DNA of 64,000 nt from Plotosus lineatus (taxonomy: Eukaryota > Chordata > Actinopteri > Siluriformes > Plotosidae), in contig CM045737.1 of the NCBI GenBank assembly GCA_024760905.1, positions 13,797,226 through 13,861,225 on the forward strand, given 5' to 3'. Shown here in pieces: positions 1 through 12,900 of this stretch. Position numbers and translations under genes: made by a program. Each line of letters starts with the position of its first letter. The stretch's first letter is position 1. Below the pieces are notes generated by a model that was given only the letters and a program-made list of their open reading frames with translations, was not told the DNA's origin and made no database searches.

Positions 1-510
1 TCCAAAGACATGCACTGTAGGTTAATTGGCTGTTCTAAATTGACCGTAGTTTCTCTCCTGCAGCGGCACTGGAACCCAGTCGTATTGGCACTTGCCTTTC
101 CATTGGATCCTTCCGGTGGCGTCGAGACAGGGGGGACTTGCTGCTTGGGTAACAGCCTGTCCCTCATTACTCACTACCCAGGCTCTGTGCACTGGGGAGT
201 ATCACCAGTCGGGATACTGGCCAGAGCGCAGCCATAGTCCTTCGGGACTGACGGAGGCCTACACACACTACACAAGTCTTTATTTGAGTTACTGTTGACT
301 TCCTGTGCGTACTACCCACTCTGACCATTCCATTCTGACTTCTGTCGTTAACAAGTCTCAACCTACAAATTTGCCCTCCAGTGTCTATCCCCCCCCATAT
401 AATTCTGATTGACCGTGCGATGGCCTGATGTCTGGGGTGTACCCCGCCCTCGCCCAACGTTGGCTCCAAGTGACCCTAATTAGAATTAAGTGATTAAAAA
501 AAATAAATTA
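1..510 (+). repeat. Fish SINE-tail relic split by an insertion
   Basis: Bases 1-47 (ending CTAAATTGACCGT) and 408-510 (GCGATGGCCTG through GACCCTAATTAG and an A-rich end) are two halves of the very common fish repeat whose 3' part recurs about fifteen times in this window. It lies in intron 9 of gene A. Confidence 0.65.
48..407. mobile_element. Unclassified 360-bp insertion with 9-bp target duplication
   Basis: ATTGACCGT occurs at 39-47 and again at 408-416, on either side of 360 bases that do not belong to the surrounding SINE. I see no coding potential, no obvious terminal inverted repeat and no poly(A). A solo LTR or short nonautonomous element is possible. Confidence 0.45.
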
Positions 511-720
511 ATGAATAATTCTGACTGCACTATACTTTTGTTGAAAATTTTCAGAGGATCAGTAGGGTTTGAAATACTCAGACCACCATTTATGGCACCA
601 ATGTCTATAGCAATGTCAAAGTCACATATCTTTGGCATTCTAATGTTTGATGTAAACGTTATTATCCCCACCACACACATTAAAATAAATATCAATTTCT
701 TATTTCCTTAAATGTCTTGC

Positions 721-857
721 CTTTTGTCATACACAGGATTTTTGCGATGTAGGTTCCATTAACCACGGACTCTCTATCTGGTATCTTTGTCAGCTTAATT
801 TCTGATGTCTCCTCATCAATAGCTAGCCAGTTCTCTGGATCATTTCCTTTTGCATAC
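721..857 (-). CDS. gene A exon 9: EC4
   Basis: 137 nt, phase 2 to 1 as in gene B exon 9. Encodes [31 protein letters not shown] and AKILCMTK. The donor that matches the paralogue's phase is AAAAG/GCAAGA, a GC donor. A GT five residues earlier (TGT/GTATGA) would be out of phase with the paralogue. Confidence 0.85.
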
Positions 858-3800
858 CTGAAGATCAATTTAATTCCAATAAATGCACAAAACCATCGAA
901 GACAATACATTGTAAATTCAAGGCTTTCAGAATATGCTAGAAATGTGTGATTAAATGCAGTCTCATATTAAGGATTGTTGTACAACCCCTGGCAAAAATT
1001 ATGGAATCACCAGAATCTCGGAGGATGTTCATTCAGTTGTTTAATTTAAACATAAAAAAAGCAGATCACAGACATGACACAAAACAACAGTCATTTAAAA
1101 TAGCAACTTTCTGGCTTGAAGAAACACTAAAAGAAATCAAGAAAAAGAAGTTAGTAATAGCTACTTTTATAGACCAAGCTGGGGGAATAAATTATGGAAT
1201 CACTCAAGTTTGAGGAAAAAAATATGGCATCACCCTGTAAATTTCCATTCCCAAAACTAGCACCTGCATCAGATTAGTTCTGCTCGTTAGTCTGCAGTTA
1301 AACAGGAGTGATCACGTCTTGGAGAGCTTTTGCATTGGACTGACATGAGTCATGGATCCAACACGAAACAATGGAGAGGATTATCAAACTTCTTAAAGAA
1401 GGTAAATCATCATGCAGTGTTGCAAAAGATGTTGATGCAGGCCACAATGCTGACCTTATGTGTCTTTATTCAAGGAATGCTTTCACAGTTTTTGCTCTAT
1501 GGCAAGATGCATTATCATCTTGAAAAATGATTTTGTCATCACCAAACATTCTTTCAATTGATGGGATAAGAAAAGTGTCCAAAATTTCAACGGAAACTTG
1601 TGCAGTTATTGAAGATGTAATGACAGCAATCTCCCCAGTGCCTTTACCTGACATGCAGCCCCATATCATCAATGACTGTGGAAATTTCCATGTTTTCTTC
1701 AGGCAGTCGTCTTCATAAATCTCATTTGAATGGCACCAAACAAAAGTTCAGGCATCACCTTGCCCAATGCACATTCACGATTCTTCACTGAATATGATGT
1801 TCATCCAGTCATCGACAGCCCACAATTGCTTTTCCTTAGCCTATTGTAGCCTTGGTTTTTCTGTTTAGGTGTTAATTGTGGTTTTCGTTTAGCTTTTTTG
1901 TATGTATATCCCATTTCCTTCAGATGGTTTCTTACAGTTCATCACAGATGTTGACTCTAGTTTCCTTCCATTTGCTCCTCATTTGTTTTGCTGTACATGT
2001 TCTGTTTTCTGTTTGTCTTGACGCTTTCATGTCTTCCTTGATCTACCAGTATGCCTGCCTTTAACAACCTTCCAATGTTGTTCGTACTTGGTCCAGATTT
2101 TAGACACCGCTGACTGTGAGCAAACAACATGTTTTGCGACATTGCATGATGATTTACCTTCTTTAAGCAGTTTGATAATCCTCTCCTTTGTTTCAATTGA
2201 CATCTCTCGTGTTGGAGTCATGATTCATGTGAGTCTACTTGGTGCAACAGCTCTTCAAGGTGTGATCACTCCTGTTTAACTTCAAGATTAACAAGCAGAT
2301 CTAATGTGATGCAAGTGTTCGTTTTGGGAATGGAAATTTACAAGGTGAATCCATATTTTTTTCTCAAAAATTGAGTGATTCCATAATTTATTCCCCCTGC
2401 TTGGTCTAAAAAAGTAACCGTTACTGACTACCACATTTTGTTCTTTTCTTTTAGTGTTTCTTAAAGCCAGAAAGTTGCCATTTTTTTAAATGACTGTTGT
2501 TTTGTGTCATGTCTGTGATCTGCTTTTTTAATGCAAAATTAAACAACTGAATGAACATCCTCCGAAACTGGTGAATCCATAATTTTTGCCAGGGGTTGTA
2601 CATAGATCCTGAAGTATATTTGTCAAATTTATTTTTTCAAGCCTACCTGACATTTTGGGCGATTTCACCAGTATCAAGATCCAGAGCAGGAAAAGACCCA
2701 ATGACCATGGGAACTTTTACTTCCTCTGGGTCCTCTGACACAGATAACTCCTTCAGTGGTGGTGAAAATCCTGGGCCTTCAGGCAAGTTGATTACAGCAA
2801 TTTTTATTGGATAGCTCTTTCCTCCAGATGACACTGAACCAGGTTTACTTCCAGGTTTGGCGCTAGCACTTCCATCAAATGTTCCTTGAGGTTTGACACC
2901 AGCACCTCCATTGACGTCCACTCCAACCCCTAAATCTAACCCCACCTCTACATCTGCGCCTACTTCTGCATTTACCCCTGCACCAGTTCCTGCCCCAGCT
3001 TCTACCCCAGCACCCATTCCAGATGACTTATGCTGGTCAGTATCTAAATTCACACCCAAGGACAGTGCTGTCCCATTTATAAAAGGAGCTACATTTGAAA
3101 TGTCCATGTCCAGAGCCAACATTTTGACCGTTTCATAATCCACAGGCTTTAAACATCAAGTATTATGAGCAGAGAAGAAGAGAAGGAAAAAAAATGATTA
3201 GAATAAATTAAATTCTGTAGAAACAACAAAAATCCAAAAAGATCAACAACAATAAAAACTTAGAACATATACCTTGACCAGCGTTAAAATGCCCTCATTT
3301 GTCTTGGGGTCTGTTTCTATAGTGAAGATTCCATTTTCGTTACCCTTGCTAATGTTAAATACAGCCAGCCAGTTATCAGTGTCCTTCAAATCCTTATCCA
3401 TAGCTTTGATTCTCATCACAACCACATCGACTGCACCTTCTTCAATCGTACCAGTATACTAAAGTAGAACACAAAATCATAACTCTCACAAATAGGCAGA
3501 TGTAATTCTGTGGTCAGCTTATAGTTTATGCATTAGACAATTCCTTGTACATGAATATTCATGCATGCATGCATCATGCCTTCTGTTTCCTCCTACAGTT
3601 CACACATGCACATTATGTCTACGGGCTACTTTAAACTGGCCATTGTTGCAAATGGGTCTGGAGACTTGTATCCACAAGATCATTGCTCATCAAATGTTAT
3701 TTTCATTACTAATAGAAATTCTAGACCAAAACCTGGCATATTGTAAAGTAACTTCATTATACTATAAGCTTTATTATGCCACAGCCTAAGGCCTTTTCTG

Positions 3801-6800
3801 CAGCACTTAGGATCTTGTACATTTCCCAGCAACTCGTACACCACTCCCAGACGCATGACTCCTGTTGCACTGCGCACCTGTTTCTCAATACTGTACACTG
3901 ATTATCAGCAATATATAAGGATTCTGAATTGCTTGGAGTGAAGTATTGGTTTGTGTATCTCTCGGAGTAATTACTGAGACTTTTGATTTATTATTTGCCT
4001 TTCATGTTTATGATCCAATATTTTCTAAGGACCTTGATATTCTGATCAGCCTCTGGCAACCCGATATTAGGCACAGCTGAGACATAGGTTTAACTCAGCC
4101 TCCTCAACTTACTTTTTAGTTACGTTCTTATTATATTATAAGAGTTATTAACTACAATTGCTTGGATTTGCTTGATACAGAAATATATCTGACTTGAGTG
4201 GCAGGAGTGGCTAATAAAACGGTCTGAAAATTTTAATATAATAAAATTACTTTGTTACCTGTTCTTTTTCAAGCGTAGGAACATTGTCATTGATGTCCAA
4301 AACACTGATCTCCACTGTACCAGTTGCAGTGTTACCATTTATTGCTCCATCCAAATCTACTCCTTGCACTATTAAGGTGTATGAATCTTGCTTCTGTAGA
4401 TGTAAAGCAGATGTACTACACCTCCATTTGTAAAATGCAGGCCACTTAAATGGCTGCACTCACAATCATTATACGGTAAGATTATCACATACCTCTCTAT
4501 CTAAGGTGGGTTCTTTAACATAGATACCCCCCGTATCTCTGTCAATACCGAACAGCGAGCTAGATTCCTCTGGAATTTGCTTCAGTATAGTGTATGCAAT
4601 CTTTGTGTTTGGTGTCCCCTTTTCATCCGCATCATCAGCAGTTATCTGCATGATAGGGGTTCCTACAGTGTTATACGAAACAGTCTATCAGATATTAAAG
4701 AATACAATGTGATCACATTTTAATATAAGGAGCAGAAATCCATTGTATATTGTTTTACAGACAAATGAGTTTTAGTTAGGGAAGGATTCATAGTGTGCAC
4801 TTACCTACTTTGCTGCATTCTTTTACCGACCCTTTCAAAAACTTGAACTTTGGGGAATTGTCATTTGCATCTTCAACAAGGATTTTCAGCTCGATTTTAT
4901 CCTCAACCAGATTGCCATCTTTGTACTTAGCAATCCCAGTTAGCTACAATATCAGATATCAGTCAGCCACGAAGATGAATAATGTTCAAAAATTAAACAG
5001 CTTCAAATGAAAACTACATAAATTACTGGAAGATGAAAAAAAAAATCATATCAAAGTTATAAAGTAAAGTAAAAATGGTTGTAATGTTATTCAACTCACA
5101 TTGAAGAGCTGTATGTGTTCTCTGTCCAGAAGCCCTGTGAGTCTGACAAAGCCGCTTTTGGGGTTGACAACAAACAGATTATATGGCTCTTTGTCTGCAC
5201 CATACCCTCGCAGGCTGTACTCAAATGGTTTGCTTTCAGTATCTTTATCGGACCTGATCTAAAAATAAAATAAATAAAGAACATACATGTGTGTGAACGA
5301 GAAGGACTCGAGCGGAACGGTGAGGTTACATTGAGCAGAGATAAGGAAGGTGGAGGATTTTAAGTACTTAGGCTCAACAATCCAGAACAATGGAGAGTGT
5401 GGAAAAGAGGTGAAGAAGCGTGTGCAGGCAGGTTGGAATGGTTGGAGAGAAGTGTCTGGTGTGATGTGTGATAGGAAGGTATCGGCAAGAATGAAAGGAA
5501 AAGTGTACAAGATGGTCAATTGAGGCCAGCGATGTTGTATGGTTTAGAAACAGTGGCGCTGAGGAAAAGACAGGGGGCAGAGCTGGAGGTAGCAGAGATG
5601 AAAATGTTGAGGTTCTCTTTGGGAGTAACGAGGATGGATAGGATCAGGAATGAGCACATCTGAGGGACAGCACATGTAAGATGTTTTGGAGACAAAGTCA
5701 GAGAGGCTTTTTTTTTGATTGATTGAGATGGTTTGGACATGTACAGAGGAGGGATAGTGAGTATATTGGTAGTAGGATGCTGAGGTTGGAACTGCCAGGC
5801 AGAAGGCCTAGAGGAAGACCAAAGAGAAGATTTATGGATGTGGTGAAGGAGGACATGAAGGTAGTTGGTGTAAGAGAAGACAATGCAGAGGATAGGGTGA
5901 AATGGAGACAGATGATTCGCTGTGGCACCCCCTGAAGGGAACAGCCGAAAGAAGAAGAAGAAGAAGAACAGCAAGAAAATTATAATAAAACATTTATATT
6001 TCTGTCTATGCATACTGTACATTAAACTTAAATAGATCTGGGTCGGGTCTCACTCACACAGTCATTCAAATTTAACCTCCACAAGGTGGAGCTCTTACAG
6101 TAGACCCATGTTAGCATGGCCTGACAAATTCACATTACTTTACACTGAGAGGTAAATAAATCCAGAAAAATTTGTTTAATTTTGTAATCTGGAAAAGCAA
6201 TTTTATTGTTTGTTTTCTATTTGTAAAAACATCTGGCATTCGTCAGACAAGCGTATACAGACTGACTGACATTTTCTTCTGATACAACTGAGCAATTGAG
6301 AATGAAGGGCTTTGCTTTATGATACTGGGACTTGGACCACTGACCTACAGATCAGAATTAGAATAATTTATTGATTGATGATATAATAACATAAATGAAA
6401 ACAGAATCATTTGAAATATACTGATAGTTTTTATTAGAAATACGTATTGATGGGATGTTCTGGTGCACAGGTTTGAAATTTATTAATTTTTTTCCCAGGT
6501 ATGTACATATGTTGCTATATATATAAAAAATAAATCGTTGCATTCAGCCTGTCAATGTTAATATAGAATGTTTTTTTGGCTTTTTACACCCGAGCCATAG
6601 CGGCTCATCAGGCCGGTGCTTATCCCCGGTTTCTGTAGCGTGAAGTGACCAGGAATTCAACTCCCCCTGGATGGGACGCTAGTCCATCGCAGGTTACCTT
6701 CCCAGTACATTGTACTGGTACCCATTTATACTGCTGGGTGAACAGAGGCACACTTGTGGTTGAGACCGTGCCCAGGGGTTAACTTAGCACAGTGGGGGTC

Positions 6801-9483
6801 TAACTGGGATTTGAACACACAACCTCCCGATCATGAGCGCAGCACCCTGACCACTACACCACCGGCCCCAATGTTAACATACGTGCACCATTCTTTCAAG
6901 CTGAATATTTAAAATACTGTTGTTTTTGCCTTCATGACAATTTTGCTAAGTAAAACTTCATAACAAGGGCAGTCAACTGTCTTATGTGGGGGGGAAAAAA
7001 ACAAAAAACAAAACTCGGGTGATCTGCCTTCATAAGCAACGTCTCGTTCAGCCAGGGTGAGAATGCAGACCGAAACTCTTAGCTCACTGCTAATTAAAAT
7101 ATTCACCATCAATCTGATCATATTTCTGTCACATACTTAATTTTGTCCAAAAGTAAAAGAATAAATAAAACATTTAATATGCATATAAATTATATTTGAA
7201 ATGTTGTTTGATTGCCAGTGACAGGTTGAAGAATGTGAAAAACCTGTAAATCCAGTTTCTCTTTGATGTCTTCAGGCTGTATTTCATAGACTGACTCTTA
7301 CTCTGAACTCTAAAACTAATCATAACATGTCGATGTTGTGTGAGAAAACTGATCTCTTTGCCTTCTTTAAAAAAAAAAAAAAAAAAAAAAATCCTTTCAT
7401 ATACTTTAACAGCCATAAATTTGATTTGCATGATTCCACAGTGTATGCTTACCTTTGCGATGAATGGTTGTTTTGTATAATCAACGTTCTCTTGGAGTTT
7501 GGTTGGTGGAATAATCCACTCCCGCTTCTTCCTCTTCAATCCATTTACATGTCGAGTTGCCTCAAACATAAATATTTTGGTCATTGTACATTAATACATG
7601 TGATTATCTGTGTGTTTTAGTGTGTAAGTTTAGGAAATGGATTACGCCGGCTTATTAAAAATAAATAAATAAAGTCTGTTTTCTGAAGTCTTCTATTCAG
7701 AGTGTATTCCTGCCTTCCCTCGAGTGTTATAGGTGCAGGTTCCAAATCGACCATCATCCTGATCATTACTGAAGATGAATAAACAAATGTATGTTATATT
7801 GCGTTTTAACAAGGAGACACCTGATTCACATTACCAACAGGTGTGTTACGTGGAATTTACCACAGTGTGCTCATTATGTTCCATGATTATTACTTTTATT
7901 TAAAATAAGTGCTGTTCAACTTTTATTATAGACAAACAACCTCAGAATGGATTGAGGTGTTCATAAAACTTATTTAACTAATATCGTCTTGTATGCAAAT
8001 AATGGGATTTTATGAGCCACTGACAGACACATTCTGCTTTTATTGTTTAACCTTGAACACACCCTATGGATGTTTTCCTGCCAAGAAAAAGAAAAAGAAA
8101 AAAAAGACTCCATAGGTGACCTAAATAATTTAAAAGATAATGTCAGAGGAATGTTTGTTCATTTATCCTTTTTAATATTTATTTTGTCCTGCATGGTATC
8201 AAAGCGGACCCACCATACAACCCAAGGTCCCTGGCAGAGAAGTACGTATACATCCTGGATGGAAAAATCTATTCAGCAAAACAAATAAAATCTCCACCTG
8301 CATGTAATTTCGTGTACTGTATTCTCATAAAAATATTTATTTTTGTCTTACTCAATTTAAATGACATTTCTTTGCATGCACATACCACAGAAATGGTATA
8401 ACAAGAACCTTTGAGGTTCGGTCATGGGATAATTTGAATGCCTTTCAAGTTGAAGTTCTTGTAGCTTGACTTACCATAACAGCACGTAAACATAGTAATG
8501 TATTGAATAATTATAATATATATATATATATATATACATACATACAGTGATACCTCAGCTAATGAATTTAATCCGTTCCGAGGGCAAGCTTGTAAGCTGA
8601 AAAGTTCGTTAGATGAACCAATTATTCTCATAAGAAATAAAAGAAAAACAATTAATCCATTCCAACCCCCTCCCAAACTCATATAACCTGCCACAAACAC
8701 TTTATAAATGCCAGCAAGGAAAGGCTCCCACAAAGCCAGTGCTTCTCAAATAGTGGGGCATGCCCTCCTTGGGGGGTGCGGTGTGATACGCGTGGGGGTC
8801 TGCCTGTATGACCCTGGGGAACATGCTTTTTTGCCATACTGTACTAGAATTAAGTGTAATTGTGTATCCTCTACAGTAGTTGGCATTAGCGCTCTCATTG
8901 TCACGCTATGGTGTAGGGATAAAGCATTGAGCAAACAATATGAAGTGCAGTAAACACTATTTATAGTTGCGTGTGGGAGCTCGTAATGTGAATTTTTGTT
9001 CGTTCGATGGAGAAGATTTTTGATGGGCTCGAAGCTTGTATCATTGAAAAATCGTTATAAGGGACACTCACTAGACAAAGTATAACTGTCTTCTTCTTTT
9101 CCTCTCAGCTGTTCCCTTTCAGGAGTCGCCACAGTGAATCATCTGCCTCCATCTTCATGGAAGTTATATTAATGATTTGCAGGTTCGATTTGGCACAGCT
9201 TTTTACGTCAGATGCCCTTTCTGACACAATGCTTTAGCAAGAGGCGGAAACACTCTGATGGCTATGGAGCTACTCTTGTCGAAAATCAGCAAGGGTTCTT
9301 TTACATGAAACTCTCACCATAGACAGTGAGAGACATGGCCGGCCTTTGATAACCCAGTTAACTGCACTGGGGGATAATGACAACCTTGTGGAGAGTGGGA
9401 CTCGAACCTCTAACCTTAGGATCAATGATTTCGGATCAGCACCTTTTACCATCAGGCCACCACTGCCCCACATGAGGAATCAC

Positions 9484-9518
<35 letters not shown>

Positions 9519-9659
9519 ATATATATATGTCAGCGTGTTTCTGTCCCTTGCTAAAGGGTTATGACGGGAAGGGCATCCGACATAAAAACCAATGCCAAAT
9601 CAAATGTGCGAATCAGATGATTCACTGTGGCGACTCCCGAGAACGGGAAAAAGACGAAA

Positions 9660-9702
<43 letters not shown>

Positions 9703-9870
9703 TTCTTCTATAATCACCTGAAGAGAGAGGATGGTTTCACCACCCTTCGAAACAGATCTGTAATGATAAATGGAGTTTCAATAGAAAGTCTTTGTCCTGT
9801 CCTTTTATTTTTGGTATTTGCTCTACCAAAAAGTATTGAGCACTGTCCTACGGAAGGATCTACTCAGAAA

Positions 9871-9910
<40 letters not shown>

Positions 9911-12900
9911 CCAAGTGAAAAAAAAATAAATGAGGACATCCCATTAAATAGTCACACTCTTTATTATGAAATGTTCACTTAACAATGTCAAATTTTTTTT
10001 TTTTTTTTTATTTCTTAAAAAGAACACGATTTAACTGAAATTGAACAACATATAATAACACATTTTTATTAATCAAACAGAAGATTTGAAGAACAAGGCA
10101 TTCTTCAGTAGTGAAAAAAATGAAGATACACCCACATATTTTTCCACTTGAAATGATTATAATCACACATGTATGTATCAGGTCAGGTGTGCATGATCAG
10201 AACATGGTTACCCAGCATTTTGTCGAAGGCTTATTTTCAAACCTCAGAGATTTAGTTTGGTGCCCCTGTCTGTTGAAGTGAGACTGAGCATCATAGTGAG
10301 AGCCAAAGCGCTATCTGAGGCCCTCAGGACATTTAAAACAACTGTCACCATGCCCAGAACCACCTGTCCAAGCAGGTTCACCCCTAGAGCGGACCGCAAG
10401 ATATGAAAAAAGTCATCAAAAGTCCTAAAATATCATCACAAGCCCTACTGCCGGCTCTCACTACTATCGATGTGAAAGTATGTAACTGTGCTATCAGTAT
10501 ACAAGTTTGACCTTAATGGGAGGAGTGCAAGGAGGAAACCTTTGTTCTCTCAAACGAACATTAAAGCTAGACTAACGTTTGCCAGAGAGAACATAGACAA
10601 TGACCAGGCCTTCTGGAATAATGTTCTTTGGACAGATGAATCTAAAATTGAATTATTTGGACACCAGAACCCTAGACCTTTTTGGCAGAAACCAGATACA
10701 GCATTCCAGGGAAAGAACCTCATCCCAACTGTGAAGCATTAAGGTGGAAGTGTCATGGTTTGGGGATGCTTTGCTGCATCCTGACCTGGCTAGCTCACCA
10801 TCACAGAATTCACCATGGATTCTACTGTGGATCACAGGGGGCTTGAAGAACATGTGAAACCATCTGTAAAACAAAAGTTTAAGCGGGGGCGGAACTGAAC
10901 ACTGTAACATGGCAATGACCTAAAGCATACCAGCAAATCCACCAAGGACTGGCTGAAAACTAACACATGGAGAGTTCTGGAATTGGTCAGTCGAAGTTCA
11001 GCTCTTAATCCCATTGAGATGCTGTGGGGTGACTTGAAACGGACCGTGCATGCAAAGAAATCCCTGAAGCATCTCACAGCTGAAAGAATTCTGCACTGAG
11101 AACTGTACTGGGGCAAACTTTCCTCAGATCGATGTGAGAAACTGGTGGATGATTACAAGAAGTGTCTCGCTGAAGTTATTTCAACCAAAGGGGGTAACAT
11201 TAGTTATTAGGGGAGTTATATAGGGGAGCATGTCCTAATTTTTCCTCCACTGAAATACACCTTGTTGATAGAAAAAACCTTGAGATAGAAAAATCTGCAT
11301 AAATTATACCTGTACCTTTTTTATGATAAATTATATAAGAAACATTTTACTCATCTGAAATATTATGCATTTGGTATCGCTACACGTCCATCATCATGAT
11401 TCATGGTACGATTGTTGGTCCTGTCAGATATTATCATATCTTGTGCTTCCAAATTGTGGTTATTGGGATCAAATTTGGACGGGAGCTACACCAGCCTCTG
11501 TTGAGATGCGCTGTGATCTCCCTGATCTCTCACCTACTATTGCTCACCTAACATGAATGACTCATGTGCTGATATGAATAGATATGAGTAATCACGGACG
11601 CTCATAATCTGTTACGAGTTCTCGTGCACATATACCGTATATGCCGGACAAGATTTCAAAAAAAAAAAAAAAAAAAAAATCCTATGGAATGAAAACAAAA
11701 ACAGAAAAATAAAATAACTCTTGGATTCCTTCACTCCAAAAACAACAACAACAATAACAAAGAAAAAAAAAAAAAAGAAATCCTCCTGTGCCTCCACCAA
11801 AAATATAAATAGATAAATCAAACCCCCAACCCCCCAACATTTTATTGAAATTTAAAAAAAAAACATTAAATTGGGTTTATCTTCTATTTGACTGTAATAA
11901 TTATGAACTCCCAATACCCTAACAAGTCACGATGGACTCAGATTTAATATAAATTTAAAAATAAGGCACAGTATCAATGATGTAATTCTGGAGGAAAAAA
12001 ATGCAGAATCAACTGCAATTATTTGGCCAACTTCCTTATAATCCGAGGACATTAACCATATCAGGTTAAAAATCAAAGCGATGTCATCCTTCTTTTAGTT
12101 TAGGTTTTATTACATTTTATTTTGTTCGTTTTTTTTAGCTGAAGGGGAAGGTGTTTATATACAGTATACACCTGTGGTCCCATTATAAAATGGCCCTTTT
12201 AAATTTTTTTCATGTCTGTATATACCCATCGGGGTCCAGTTGTAGCTCAAAACGTGATCCGTTTTAAACCCAATTGTGAAAGACATCACCACCACCATTG
12301 TATTCTCTCACAACAGAGAGCATCGGTTCTTGATGATCATATCGGAATGCATCTGAACGTATTGGCTCATCCCAAATCAGGGTGATGATCGCGTCCAATA
12401 GTAGATTGAATAGTAACCATCCTACTGTAATGTGTTCTCTCTCTGTTTGTATATGAACAAAAAACCAGATCGTGACAGATCACATCACCTGCGATCATTC
12501 ATCCATCATCCAAGTGCCACAAATTGTACCAGAGTGTATTGTCTGTTGCATCAAGTCATATCCAACAGTGACATTTCAGAAAAATTCCACGAATAGTCAA
12601 TCATGGTGTTTGTAACGGATCACACCACAATGAGAACCAGGCGTCAGCATGTTATTAGGAGTTATTTAACATTTATTTATTATCAAATTATTTTTTATTA
12701 AAAAGTTCATTTAATATTTCTTGTACACTGCGGAATACAAGTTGAAAAACAACCCTTTTGGTATTTTATTATCGAACTATTATGAAACATCCTGGATTCT
12801 GTGACTGTTCGATTCAGCTGACAGTTAACGAGTGAGAATACAAAATAAAAAAATCCAAATAACATAAAATAAAAATAAAATAATAATAATAAAAAACAGT

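Noticed and set aside
2893..3138. Plus-strand Pro/Thr/Ala-rich frame
   Set aside because: Antisense of the Gly-rich insert in exon 8 of gene A.
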